Origin: an uncultured Porphyromonas sp.
GTDB lineage: Bacteria; Bacteroidota; Bacteroidia; Bacteroidales; Porphyromonadaceae
Direction: 5' to 3'
DNA: 64,000 nt
Assembly (NCBI GenBank): GCA_900538385.1
Contig: UWSO01000006.1
Span: 14,869-78,868, forward strand
Shown: piece after piece, positions 26,002 through 34,898 of the stretch
How positions within the stretch are numbered: the stretch's first letter is position 1
Layout: each line of letters starts with the position of its first letter
Program-made: the position numbers and the translations under genes
Notes under the pieces: generated by a model
Database searches by the model: none
Seen by the model: only the letters and a program-made list of their open reading frames with translations
Told to the model about the DNA's origin: nothing

Positions 26002-27930
26002 ATGAAACAAACTGCTACCCTTTGGAGTTTACTCCTCACGCTCCTCATGACCGTCACGATGAGCACGGCTCAGGAGCCCGTAACACCTCGTCTGCAAGCC
26101 GCTAGCGCAGGTACATCCCTACGAGCTGGCGAAACTTTGCCAGGCTTCGGCTATGCTGACCGATATGTTGAAAACCTGTCGTTTCTAGGTGTTGGCAAAA
26201 CAAACCTCTATCTCTCTTGTTACATCTTACTTCCTGAGGTAGGTGCTAATAAGATTGAGAAGATATCTTTCCCCGCAGTTAAGGCGGACAAGGTCGCCTA
26301 CGTTCTGATCCTTTCAGAGGATGGTAAGACCACCCTCTACAACCAAAAGTGTGAGATCGTCAAGGGAGACAATCAGATCACTCTCTCCACACCCTTTGCT
26401 ACCGAGGCGGGTAAGCGCTATCTAGTAGGCTTTGCCACCAAGGCTGTAGGTAAAGGCGAGAAAGATCCATATGTCATCCCATTTGATGGAACTGTTGAGA
26501 TTGATGAGGCTCTATATGCAGCTGCTGGTACAGAGCCCTACCCTACGGCAAGCAGCACGAACAAGACATTTGGCTTCTTAAAAGTCAAGGGCTTAGGTTT
26601 TGGATCCGCTTGTATCTTCGTATCGCTCAAAGATGAGAGCAAGCTACAGAACCTAGCCTATCTAACAGCTGCTGATGGAAACTTCAATATGGTCACAAAA
26701 GGCGAAAAGCGTCCTACCAAGCTCTCTCTCCGCAACATCGGTATGAACGAGATCACCTCATTAGATCTCACCTATCAGTTTGGTACAGGCGAGGTCAAGA
26801 CGCTCTCTCAAACCCTAACTACAGCACTAGCTTCAAGTAAGACAGGTGAGTACACCTTTGAGATCCCCGCTGAGGCAGAGGGGATGGGTACGGTACACTT
26901 TGCCGTCGCTAAGGTCAATGGTCAGAAGAACGCCTATGCAACTAACCGTGTAAACCTTCCCTATAAGGTCGGTGACTTCTCTGCCTTGATTGATCGTGAG
27001 ACGGTCATCCTAGAGAGGTTTACCTCAGAGAAGTGTGGTAACTGCCCTGGTGCGGACCGCTACGTTCAGGCTGACATCGACAAGCTTAAAGCTGCAGGAC
27101 TACGCGTCAGCTACATTATGTATCACTCAGGCTATGGTACAGACTTCCTAACAATCCCTGAGAGTGAGAAGCTCTACGGCTACTTCTTCCCAGATGGTAA
27201 GTCTTATGCTCCTGCTATGTCTATCAACCGTACCTACCTCCCCAAGGAGAGCGCACTCGTACAGCACGCTGCTTTATATGATCCCAAAGAATGGGCTACC
27301 AAGATGAAGAACGATAAGCAGGGCGTTAAGATCGAGCGCATCGATCAGACCATCTCTGATGGTACACTGGAGGCAGTTGTCAGTGGTGTAGCGCTCAAGA
27401 ACTGCTTCGACCCAGAGGATCTCTACCTGACAGTCATTGTAACGGAGGACAATATCCCCGCTAGAAATCAGGGAGGAGCAGGTAAAGGTTACAAGCATCA
27501 AGCTGTACCTCGTCTCTTCCTCACGGCTCCTACAGGTGACAAGCTCAAGGTCGAGGCCGACGGCACATTCTCTGTCAAGCTACGGGGCACCCTCAAGTCT
27601 ACTTGGAATGGTGGTCAGTGCAATGTAGTTGCTATCGTTCACCCCAGCATCAAGCAGCCCAACAAGAGCAACCGTGCAGTACACACTGCCGAGACAGCTC
27701 CTCTAGGCTTTGGTCTCGCCAACGAGCTAGTAGCTCCAGCAGAGGCTCCAGTCGTAACGGCTGAGGGTGGCTACCTAAGCATCCTAGGTCGTGTCGATGC
27801 CTTCGAGCTATACGACATGTCTGGTGCACTCGTCACAACGAATGTAGGTACACGCCTCCTACCAGGCACCTACATCATCCGCATCTTTAGCGATCTACGT
27901 GTCTACACCTCCAAGGTGATCGTCCGCTAA
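26002..27930 (+). CDS. Omp28-related secreted protein with T9SS C-terminal domain
   Basis: A 642-residue exported protein with a Sec signal peptide (cleavage after MSTAQ). Residues about 330-560 carry an Omp28/thioredoxin-like domain opening with VILERFTSEKCGNCPGAD, which has the CxxC pair. Before it are two beta-rich regions (about 50-330). The last 60 residues have the type IX sorting-domain pattern: LSILGRVDAFELYDMSG followed by LLPGTYIIRI and a final YTSKVIVR. It should be moved across the outer membrane and attached to the surface. Redox or adhesive function is possible; the role is not known. A strong terminator follows. Confidence 0.85.
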   Translation: MKQTATLWSLLLTLLMTVTMSTAQEPVTPRLQAASAGTSLRAGETLPGFGYADRYVENLSFLGVGKTNLYLSCYILLPEVGANKIEKISFPAVKADKVAYVLILSEDGKTTLYNQKCEIVKGDNQITLSTPFATEAGKRYLVGFATKAVGKGEKDPYVIPFDGTVEIDEALYAAAGTEPYPTASSTNKTFGFLKVKGLGFGSACIFVSLKDESKLQNLAYLTAADGNFNMVTKGEKRPTKLSLRNIGMNEITSLDLTYQFGTGEVKTLSQTLTTALASSKTGEYTFEIPAEAEGMGTVHFAVAKVNGQKNAYATNRVNLPYKVGDFSALIDRETVILERFTSEKCGNCPGADRYVQADIDKLKAAGLRVSYIMYHSGYGTDFLTIPESEKLYGYFFPDGKSYAPAMSINRTYLPKESALVQHAALYDPKEWATKMKNDKQGVKIERIDQTISDGTLEAVVSGVALKNCFDPEDLYLTVIVTEDNIPARNQGGAGKGYKHQAVPRLFLTAPTGDKLKVEADGTFSVKLRGTLKSTWNGGQCNVVAIVHPSIKQPNKSNRAVHTAETAPLGFGLANELVAPAEAPVVTAEGGYLSILGRVDAFELYDMSGALVTTNVGTRLLPGTYIIRIFSDLRVYTSKVIVR

Positions 27931-27980
27931 AGCTTCGTCAAAGGATATAGCCACTCACACGGTAGTAGTGTGGCTGAAAA

Positions 27981-28021
27981 ACAAAGTCTGGGCTTGACCA
28001 CGTGTCAAGTCCAGACTTTGT
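27981..28021 (+). terminator. intrinsic terminator of the Omp28-like gene
   Basis: An 18-base stem (ACAAAGTCTGGGCTTGAC with GTCAAGTCCAGACTTTGT, one G:U pair) around a four-base loop, preceded by A-rich and followed by T-rich sequence, so it may work in both directions. Confidence 0.85.
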
Positions 28022-28103
28022 CTTATATATGGGTCCTCTTCCGTAGAGCCTTCAACTCCACAACGCTCACAAGTTTGTGTCAAAGCGATACGTGTAACCC
28101 TTT

Positions 28104-28205
28104 GTAGGGACGCACGAGAGTGTCTAGCGGGAGGGCGTCCGTTGTGTCAAAGGTTACAGCGTCGTGGTTTTAACGGGGACGGACGCTCAGACCGAGCGTC
28201 CCTAC
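28104..28205. repeat. GTAGGGACGC-bounded repeat unit, copy 1
   Basis: A 102-base unit that starts GTAGGGACGC and ends GCGTCCCTAC, the reverse complement, with inner inverted repeats (GGACGCCC/GGGCGTCC type). It is about 90% identical to copy 2 lying 82 bases further on. The left flank GTGTAACCCTTT is shared with the short form at 4273. Confidence 0.85.
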
Positions 28206-28286
28206 AGGAGTCGTCTCCGCTTCGCCCGTCAAATCGTTACTCGTCTCGCTTTGATACTACGGATGCTCGTGACGTGTAACGATGAT

Positions 28287-28400
28287 GTAGGGACGCACGA
28301 GAGTGTCTAGCGGGAGGGCGTCCGTTGTGTCAAAAGTTACAGCGTCGTGGTTTTAACGGGGACGGACGCCCTCCGACTCGACACTACCGAGCGTCCCTAC
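28287..28400. repeat. GTAGGGACGC-bounded repeat unit, copy 2
   Basis: A 114-base direct copy of the unit at 28104, with the same GTAGGGACGC and GCGTCCCTAC ends. It is longer by 12 bases near its right side (CCCTCCGACTCGACACTAC). The gap from 27931 to 28589 holds only the terminator, these two units and the aldolase promoter. Confidence 0.85.
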
Positions 28401-28477
28401 AAAATTGTTGCACGTTTCATCGGATCACTTGAGTTGTGAGCAGTGGCGCGTGATTGGGCTATGTGACTTATTTTTAT

Positions 28478-28485
28478 TACCTTTG
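28478..28485 (+). promoter_or_regulatory. -7 box of the aldolase gene
   Basis: TACCTTTG, a full match to TAnnTTTG, 105 bases before the chosen aldolase start, preceded by a T-rich tract (TTATTTTTAT). Confidence 0.5.
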
Positions 28486-28589
28486 AGGAGCTTACGGCAG
28501 AGACGTGTGGCGGATGATGTGCGTCTCGAACTTCTTTACTAGAGAAGAGCCAAGTGATTGATAAGCGTCTAACTTACTTTTTACACAAT

Positions 28590-29471
28590 ATGAATCAGAA
28601 GCAATTAGAACAGATGAAAAGCGGTCGTGGCTTCGTCGGAGCTCTCGACCAGAGTGGTGGCTCAACGCCCAAGGCTCTGAAGGCTTACGGCCTAACTGAG
28701 GATGCCTGGAAGAATGAGGATGAGATGTTTGACCTGATCCACCAGATGCGTACACGTATGATCAAGAGCCCCGCCTTTGCTACGGGCAAGCTCGTGGGTG
28801 TGATCCTCTTCGAGCGCACGATGCGTGGTCAGATCGACGGCATGAATACGGCAGACTATCTCTGGGAGAAGCTGCACATCGTCCCCTTCCTCAAGGTCGA
28901 TAAGGGTCTGCAGGAGCTGCAGGATGGTGTACAGCTGATGAAGCCATTCCCAGGACTCGATGATCTGCTCAAGGATGCTACCAAGTACCATATCTTCGGC
29001 ACCAAGATGCGTAGCGTCATCAAGGAGGCTAATGAGAAGGGTATCAAGGCTATTGTCGATCAACAGTTTGAGTGGGGTAAGCAGATCCTAGCTCATGATC
29101 TCGTGCCTATCCTAGAGCCTGAGGTGGACATCCACTGCCCCGACAAGGCTGAGGCTGAGCAGATCCTCAAGCGTGAGCTGCTAGCACACCTAGACAAGCT
29201 GGATCGTCCTGTTATGCTCAAGATCACCCTTCCTACCGAGGACAATCTCTACAAGGAGGTCATCGAGCATCCTAACATGCTTCGTGTAGTAGCTCTATCG
29301 GGTGGTTATAGCCGTGAGCAGGCTAATGAGCTACTCGCTCGCAACAAGGGTGTGATCGCATCCTTCTCTCGTGCACTCGCTGAGGGCTTGACGGCACAGC
29401 AGAGCGATGAGGAGTTCAACGCTACGATCGATAAGTCGGTCGATGATGTCTATCAGGCTTCTATCAAGTAA
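28590..29471 (+). CDS. fda: fructose-bisphosphate aldolase class I
   Basis: A 293-residue class I (Schiff-base) aldolase that splits fructose 1,6-bisphosphate into two triose phosphates in glycolysis. Family features are [17 protein letters not shown] near the N-terminus, [27 protein letters not shown], the IEPEVDIH-like [11 protein letters not shown], the Lys region VMLKITLP, and [12 protein letters not shown] with the phosphate-binding serine. The frame is open 12 codons further up, but the start at 28590 (MNQKQLEQM) gives the usual family N-terminus. It stands alone between its promoter and a strong terminator. Confidence 0.95.
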   Translation: MNQKQLEQMKSGRGFVGALDQSGGSTPKALKAYGLTEDAWKNEDEMFDLIHQMRTRMIKSPAFATGKLVGVILFERTMRGQIDGMNTADYLWEKLHIVPFLKVDKGLQELQDGVQLMKPFPGLDDLLKDATKYHIFGTKMRSVIKEANEKGIKAIVDQQFEWGKQILAHDLVPILEPEVDIHCPDKAEAEQILKRELLAHLDKLDRPVMLKITLPTEDNLYKEVIEHPNMLRVVALSGGYSREQANELLARNKGVIASFSRALAEGLTAQQSDEEFNATIDKSVDDVYQASIK

Positions 29472-29490
29472 ACCTATTATAGATACGCAA

Positions 29491-29529
29491 AAAGAGGAGC
29501 TATCGCCCGGTGGGTGGTAGCTCCTCTTT
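29491..29529 (+). terminator. intrinsic terminator of the aldolase gene
   Basis: Inverted repeat AAAGAGGAGCTA with TAGCTCCTCTTT, A-rich upstream and T-rich at its end, 20 bases after the aldolase stop. Confidence 0.85.
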
Positions 29530-29617
29530 GATGGGATTGGATTAGACCATGCCGTATCGTGAGGTGGAGACGTTTAGTCTCGCTTCACAACGGCTCGACT
29601 TTGCTCAGAATGCTCTT

Positions 29618-29878
29618 TTAAGCGTGTCTTTCGCGACGAGGACGATCCTCAGCCTCACGAATGAGGAGACGACGTCCCTCAAACTCCTGCTCGCTAAGAG
29701 CCTCGATAGCACGACGAGCATCCTCGTCTGCCATGTCGGCAAAGCCGAACCCGCGTGAACGCCCAGTGGCGCGATCCATGACGACGCGAGCGTTGGAGAC
29801 CTCTCCAAACTCGCCGAGTAGTTGCTCCAAGTCGTTCTCACGAACTCGGTAGCTCAAGTTGCCTAAATATAGGGTCAT
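29618..29878 (-). CDS. small RRM RNA-binding protein
   Basis: An 86-residue protein made of one RNA recognition motif: RNP2 LYLGNLS (3-9) and RNP1 RSRGFGFADM (41-50), followed by a short Arg-rich tail (RPRRERHA). Small RRM proteins of this kind are widespread in Bacteroidetes and are thought to act as RNA chaperones or post-transcriptional regulators. Just before the start codon the plus strand reads as three blocks of GGGAAAA, so the messenger leader is a pyrimidine tract. A long leader of about 200 bases is possible if the box at 30100 is its promoter. Confidence 0.92.
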   Translation of the reverse strand: MTLYLGNLSYRVRENDLEQLLGEFGEVSNARVVMDRATGRSRGFGFADMADEDARRAIEALSEQEFEGRRLLIREAEDRPRRERHA

Positions 29879-30099
29879 AAAAAGGGAAAAGGGAAAAAGG
29901 GAAAATAATTAGTGAAGCATTGGGGGAGAGAGACATCACACGCATGTGATACAGATCTCAAACTGTCTGATTTGCTACCGTACTGCCACCTATTGTCACG
30001 GCGATATTTGTCGTCATTGTATAGCGGGCGAGAGAGGGCGACTATCTAAATTCTTAATGTGTGCCATAGCCGTCGATGCTTTCCTCCGTTTGCTGGGTG

Positions 30100-30107
30100 C
30101 AAATGTA
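30100..30107 (-). promoter_or_regulatory. possible -7 box of the RRM gene
   Basis: Minus strand TACATTTG fits TAnnTTTG. It is 222 bases from the RRM start, which implies a long leader. The rest of 29879-30245 shows only this box, the cca box and the purine-rich tract. Confidence 0.35.
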
Positions 30108-30171
30108 AGTATAATTATTGACGTGGCAACATTTTTGAGATTATTCCCCAGCTACACTCTCTAATTTGTAT

Positions 30172-30179
30172 TACCTTTG
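30172..30179 (+). promoter_or_regulatory. -7 box of cca
   Basis: TACCTTTG, a full match to TAnnTTTG, 67 bases before the cca start. Confidence 0.5.
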
Positions 30180-30245
30180 TAACGCTTCATCTGAGGCTAT
30201 GGCACTTGTGCGACAGCCTTCGTTTATCATATAGAGGAGATAGAT

Positions 30246-31712
30246 ATGCCGATACCCTTTGACCCTTACGCTGACTACAGCACCTACTTGCGCCATCCGA
30301 TCTTTGCGCTGGTGGGGCGTGTGGCTGATACGCTCGATCTGGAGACCTATGTGGTCGGTGGATGGGTACGTGACCTTTTCTTGCAGCGTCCTAGCAATGA
30401 TATAGACATCGTCTGCGTCGGTAGTGGGATAGCCTTAGCTAAAGCGGTGGCTCGGGAGATAGGACCCAAGTGCCAGGTGCATCTCTTTGCTAACTTTGGT
30501 ACGGCGCAGCTGCGCTACAAGGGCGTGGAGGTAGAGTTCGTCGGAGCGCGTCGTGAGAGCTACCAGCGGGATAGTCGCAAGCCGATCGTCGAGGATGGCA
30601 CGCTCGAAGATGATCAGGAGCGGCGAGACTTCACGATCAATGCGATGGCTATCTCGCTCAACGAACGTACCTATGGCGAGCTGGTAGATCCCTTCTACGG
30701 GCTGGAGGATCTGCAGGACTATATGATCCGCACGCCAGTCGATCCGCAGGTCACCTTCGATGATGATCCGCTGCGGATGATGCGTGCGGTGCGTTTTGCC
30801 TCGCAGCTGGGCTTCTTCATTGATGATGCGGTCTTTGACGCTATTGTGAAGCTTCGAGAGCGCATTAAGATAGTCTCTGCGGAGCGTATCATCGTGGAGC
30901 TCAACAAGATCATGCTCTCACCGCGTCCCAGTGTGGGGCTCTCCCTGATGGAGCAGACGGGGCTACTGGAGATTATCCTCCCCGAGGTGCAGCTACTGCG
31001 TGGCACAGAGACGGTCGTTGGGGTGGGGCACAAGGATAATCTAGCGCACACCTATCAAGTAGTCGACCAATTGGCGGCAAAGAGTGACAATCTCTACCTT
31101 CGCTGGGCGGCCTTGCTGCACGACATTGCGAAGCCTAAGACTAAGCGCTGGGATGCGCAGCAGGGGTGGACCTTTCACAACCATAACTATATAGGAGCTA
31201 AGATGGTGCCGCGTATGTTTCGCCGCCTTAAGCTCCCGCTCGACAGCCACATGCAGTATGTCGCCAAGCTGGTTGACCTGCACATGCGTCCCTCTTCGCT
31301 CGTCGATGAGGGGGTGACCGACTCGGCGATACGTCGTCTGCTCTTTGATGCGGGCGATGATATAGAGGACTTGATGACGCTGGTGGAGAGCGACGTGACG
31401 AGCAAGAACCCGAAGCGCGTACAGCAGGTCCTGGACAACTATCAGCTGATACGACGCAAGCTTCAAGAGGTGGAGGAGAAGGATCGCATTCGCAACTTCG
31501 CTCCTCCGATCGATGGTGACGAGATCATGCGTCTCTTTGGCATTCCGCCCTCGCAGATCGTGGGAACGCTTAAGGAGCGGATCAAGAATGCTATTCTCGA
31601 CGGTGAGATACCCAATGAATATGAGCCCGCTCGTGAGCTTCTGCTCAAGGAGGCTGCCGAGCGTGGACTCAAGCCACAAGAGGGTAAGTCCGCACAACCG
31701 ATTAATGACTGA
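30246..31712 (+). CDS. cca: CCA tRNA nucleotidyltransferase with HD domain
   Basis: A 488-residue enzyme that adds or repairs the 3' CCA of tRNAs, which is needed here because the tRNA-Leu gene in the window does not encode CCA. The nucleotidyltransferase core shows GGWVRD (about 39-44), the metal-binding DIDIV (about 53-57) and ERRDFTINAMA. An HD phosphohydrolase domain follows (LHDIAKP near 286). The tail beyond 420 is charged. It is followed after 15 bases by an unknown gene on the same strand. Confidence 0.95.
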   Translation: MPIPFDPYADYSTYLRHPIFALVGRVADTLDLETYVVGGWVRDLFLQRPSNDIDIVCVGSGIALAKAVAREIGPKCQVHLFANFGTAQLRYKGVEVEFVGARRESYQRDSRKPIVEDGTLEDDQERRDFTINAMAISLNERTYGELVDPFYGLEDLQDYMIRTPVDPQVTFDDDPLRMMRAVRFASQLGFFIDDAVFDAIVKLRERIKIVSAERIIVELNKIMLSPRPSVGLSLMEQTGLLEIILPEVQLLRGTETVVGVGHKDNLAHTYQVVDQLAAKSDNLYLRWAALLHDIAKPKTKRWDAQQGWTFHNHNYIGAKMVPRMFRRLKLPLDSHMQYVAKLVDLHMRPSSLVDEGVTDSAIRRLLFDAGDDIEDLMTLVESDVTSKNPKRVQQVLDNYQLIRRKLQEVEEKDRIRNFAPPIDGDEIMRLFGIPPSQIVGTLKERIKNAILDGEIPNEYEPARELLLKEAAERGLKPQEGKSAQPIND

Positions 31713-31727
31713 AAAACAGACAGAACT

Positions 31728-32363
31728 ATGACAGATCAGACGAAGATAACGGAAGAGCTAGCTGAGCCACATCACTTTGGTTCACATAATATCTATATGC
31801 CCACGGCTCCCGTGGGTCACTTCCTCCCTTATTACCCGTGGCGCACGCTCTACGAGCAGCTGCCCTTCGAGGGTGCTTATCCACAGATTCTCTATACGGA
31901 TAGCCAGGCGGATGCCCTCTTTGAGGCGCTTTCGCTACGTCTTGCCGAGCTAGTGGCAGACGAGGACTTTTGTATGGAGGTGTCGCTGCAGTACCCTCTG
32001 GGTATACCCGTAGAGGAGGTGCGTGAGGGCTACCTGACACTCATCGTGACAGACCCCAGCTTGGCGCAAAGGCTCGAGGGCTTGCCCGTGGAGGTGCCAA
32101 AAGAGCTATGGCTCGATATGCTCGCTATGAGCTTGATACAGTATATCCTACGGACGGAGATAGCTCCTGATGAGCAGGTCGAGGTCGCTCTAGTGGAGAT
32201 GCCTCACGATGGTATCGAGGAGGAGAGCGAAGAGGTACGTCCACTCTGGGTCAAGCAGTGGGAGCAAACGCAAGAGATGATCCGCAAGAGCGACGGCGCT
32301 CACCGCTATCGTTACGGCTTCAGCTTCACCTTAGCGGGGCGTACCTCCAGCGACGTAGAGTAG
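31728..32363 (+). CDS. conserved-looking hypothetical protein between cca and glnS
   Basis: A 211-residue acidic soluble protein that I do not recognise. There is no signal peptide or membrane segment. The N-terminal part has the motif FGSHNIYMPTAPVGHF, the middle has acidic helices, and residues 185-211 are more polar (HRYRYGFSFTLAGRTSS). It follows cca by 15 bases, so the two are probably co-transcribed. Codon use looks like its neighbours. The annotation rests on frame length, start context and position; function is unknown. Confidence 0.7.
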   Translation: MTDQTKITEELAEPHHFGSHNIYMPTAPVGHFLPYYPWRTLYEQLPFEGAYPQILYTDSQADALFEALSLRLAELVADEDFCMEVSLQYPLGIPVEEVREGYLTLIVTDPSLAQRLEGLPVEVPKELWLDMLAMSLIQYILRTEIAPDEQVEVALVEMPHDGIEEESEEVRPLWVKQWEQTQEMIRKSDGAHRYRYGFSFTLAGRTSSDVE

Positions 32364-32378
32364 CGTGCTTTTTTTATC

Positions 32379-32386
32379 TACCTTTG
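32379..32386 (+). promoter_or_regulatory. -7 box of glnS
   Basis: TACCTTTG matches TAnnTTTG, preceded by a run of seven T residues, 66 bases before the glnS start. Confidence 0.5.
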
Positions 32387-32452
32387 TATCCAAATAGATA
32401 ACCGAGGGAGGCTGCTACACGGCGTAAGGGTCTCCGATAAGATATAGATGCA

Positions 32453-34150
32453 ATGAACAAGACTCCACTAGAGGATGCTACAAGCAATGGCGCAGAGAGC
32501 ACGGGACTAAACTTTATAGAGCAGGTTGTCGTAGCAGACATCCAGAGCGGTAAGTACGATGGACGTGTGCAGACACGCTTCCCACCAGAGCCTAATGGCT
32601 ACTTACACATAGGTCACGCTAAGGCTATCTGCATTGACTTTGGCATTGCGCAGAAGTATGGGGGCGTGTGCAATCTACGCTTTGACGATACCAACCCGAT
32701 CAAAGAGGATGTGGAGTACGTGGACGCTATCCGTGAGGACATCCACTGGCTCGGCTTCGAGTGGGGTAAGGAGTGCTACGCTTCGGACTACTTTCCACAG
32801 CTTTACGCCTTTGCTGAGCGTCTTATCATGACAGGACATGCTTACGTAGACGAGCAGAGTGCTGAGGAGATTGCCCAGCAGAAGGGGACGCCCACGACCC
32901 CTGGTATCAATAGCCCTTACCGTGATCGTCCCGCTGAGGAGAGCTTGGATCTCTTCCATCGTATGAATGCGGGCGAATTTCCCGAGGGTGCTATGACGCT
33001 CCGTGCTAAGATCGATATGGCTTCGGACGATATGCACTTCCGCGACCCGATCATCTACCGCATCATCAAGCGTCCGCATCACCGCACTGGTACAGAGTGG
33101 CAGGTCTATCCTATGTACGACTTTGCGCATGGACAGAGCGACTACTTCGAGGGTGTGACCCACTCGATCTGTACTTTGGAGTTCGTACCGCATCGTCCGC
33201 TCTATAACTACCTTGTGGAGCTCCTGATGCCCGAGGGCACCACTTACAGACCGTATCAGTTTGAGTTCAATCGCCTCAACCTCACCTACACGATGATGAG
33301 CAAGCGCAAGCTCCTCAGCCTCGTGCAGCAGGGGCTAGTCACTGGCTGGGATGACCCACGCATGCCGACCCTCTGCGGTCTGCGTCGTAGAGGCTACACG
33401 CCACAGTCGATCCGTGACTTCGTCAGCATGATCGGCTACACTCGCTATGAGGGCACCATAGATCTCTCGCTCCTAGAGCATGCCGTGCGCAACGATCTTA
33501 ACAAGCACGCAGCACGTGTCTCGGCTGTCCTAGATCCTGTCAAGCTCATCCTGACTAACCTACTAGAGGGTCACGACGAAGCGCTAGAGATGGTCAATAA
33601 CCCTGAAGATCTATCGGAGGGTACGCATATCCAGCACCTTACGCGTGAGCTATGGATCGATCGGAGCGACTTTATGGAGGAGGCTCCTAAGAAGTATTAT
33701 CGTCTTACGCCTGGAGGCTTGGACGTGCGCCTACGTGGTGGCTACATCATCAAGTGTACTGGCTGCGAAAAGGATGCTGAGGGCAATGTCACTGCCGTCC
33801 TCGCCGAAGTTTACCTCGACAGCAAAACAGGCATGGAGGGTAGCAATCGCAAAGTCAAGGCTACCATACACTGGGTCTCTACGGCCTATGCGCTAGATGC
33901 TGAGGTACGTCTCTACGACCGACTCTTCCTAGAGGAAGACCCCTCAGGTGTACCTGCTGAGGAGCTCAAGGACCACCTCAACCCCGATTCGCTCATCGTG
34001 CAGCACGCTTATGTCGAGGAGTGCCTACGAGACGCTCATGTGGGAGACCACTTGCAGTTCCAGAGAGTCGGCTACTTTACGGTCGATCCTGACAGCCGTC
34101 CCGATGCGCTAGTCTTCAACCGCACGGTATCACTCAAGGAGCGTCGCTAG
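32453..34150 (+). CDS. glnS: glutaminyl-tRNA synthetase
   Basis: A 565-residue class I synthetase that charges tRNA-Gln directly. It has the HIGH motif in PPEPNGYLHIGHAKA (about 45-59), the KMSKS equivalent MMSKRKL (about 281), the CNLRFDDTNP segment and the two C-terminal anticodon-binding barrels (FNRTVSLKE at the end). The gene has its own promoter box. It is followed after 24 bases by a DedA gene. Confidence 0.97.
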   Translation: MNKTPLEDATSNGAESTGLNFIEQVVVADIQSGKYDGRVQTRFPPEPNGYLHIGHAKAICIDFGIAQKYGGVCNLRFDDTNPIKEDVEYVDAIREDIHWLGFEWGKECYASDYFPQLYAFAERLIMTGHAYVDEQSAEEIAQQKGTPTTPGINSPYRDRPAEESLDLFHRMNAGEFPEGAMTLRAKIDMASDDMHFRDPIIYRIIKRPHHRTGTEWQVYPMYDFAHGQSDYFEGVTHSICTLEFVPHRPLYNYLVELLMPEGTTYRPYQFEFNRLNLTYTMMSKRKLLSLVQQGLVTGWDDPRMPTLCGLRRRGYTPQSIRDFVSMIGYTRYEGTIDLSLLEHAVRNDLNKHAARVSAVLDPVKLILTNLLEGHDEALEMVNNPEDLSEGTHIQHLTRELWIDRSDFMEEAPKKYYRLTPGGLDVRLRGGYIIKCTGCEKDAEGNVTAVLAEVYLDSKTGMEGSNRKVKATIHWVSTAYALDAEVRLYDRLFLEEDPSGVPAEELKDHLNPDSLIVQHAYVEECLRDAHVGDHLQFQRVGYFTVDPDSRPDALVFNRTVSLKERR

Positions 34151-34174
34151 AGAGCTTCCCCCGCTTAGAAAAGT

Positions 34175-34834
34175 ATGCTGGAACAGCTGACGCTCTGGTT
34201 CTTTGACCATCTGAACTACTGGACGGTCTTCCTCTTGATGACCATCGAGAGTTCGTTTATCCCCTTTCCCAGTGAGGTGGTTGTGCCACCTGCAGCCTTT
34301 TTGGCAGCCGCAAGTGAGCAGATGAGCGTCGTCGGTGTGCTCTTCTTTGCCACCAGTGGTGCCATCGTTGGGGCACTCATCAACTATTACTTAGCCATGT
34401 GGCTCGGGCGTCCTATCGTCTACCGCTTTGCTGGTAGTAGAGTAGGGCGTATGCTCCTGCTGAGTCCAGAGAAGCTCGACCGCGCCAATGACTACTTCGT
34501 TCGCAAGGGGGCTGTCTCCACTTTCGTAGGTCGTCTGGTGCCTGGCATTCGTCAGCTCATTTCCATTCCCGCTGGTTTAGCCCGCATGCCACTCGGCGCT
34601 TTTGTGGGCTATACGGCTCTAGGTGCTGGCGCCTGGAATGCGATCCTTGCGCTCATTGGCGTCCTCCTCTCGCGTGTCCCTGGCATTGAGACGAAGGAGC
34701 AGGTGGTCGCTAAGGCGAGCGAGTACAGCCACATCATCGGCTACTCCATATTGGCGATAGTGCTACTCCTGCTGACGATCTACATCGTCAGGCATATCAA
34801 GCGCAAGCGTCACCGCAATCTAGTCACAGACTAA
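34175..34834 (+). CDS. DedA-family membrane protein
   Basis: A 219-residue inner-membrane protein with about five hydrophobic stretches and the DedA/SNARE-associated motif: the re-entrant ESSFIPFPSEVVVPPAAF near 26-43 and the conserved Arg-rich FVGRLVPGIRQLISIPAG near 119-136. DedA proteins help to recycle undecaprenyl phosphate or other lipids across the membrane. A basic C-terminus (RHIKRKRHRN) follows the last helix. It lies 24 bases after glnS and probably shares its transcript. Confidence 0.92.
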   Translation: MLEQLTLWFFDHLNYWTVFLLMTIESSFIPFPSEVVVPPAAFLAAASEQMSVVGVLFFATSGAIVGALINYYLAMWLGRPIVYRFAGSRVGRMLLLSPEKLDRANDYFVRKGAVSTFVGRLVPGIRQLISIPAGLARMPLGAFVGYTALGAGAWNAILALIGVLLSRVPGIETKEQVVAKASEYSHIIGYSILAIVLLLLTIYIVRHIKRKRHRNLVTD

Positions 34835-34859
34835 AAGCTCTGGATCATCTCATTTTAGG

Positions 34860-34867
34860 TACCTTTG
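34860..34867 (+). promoter_or_regulatory. -7 box of tdh
   Basis: TACCTTTG matches TAnnTTTG, 31 bases before the tdh start. Confidence 0.5.
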
Positions 34868-34898
34868 CACAGCAAAACAAGCTCAACTATATAAAGAC

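Noticed and set aside
28554..28589. Twelve-codon upstream extension of the aldolase
   Set aside because: The start at 28590 gives the N-terminus expected for this aldolase branch.
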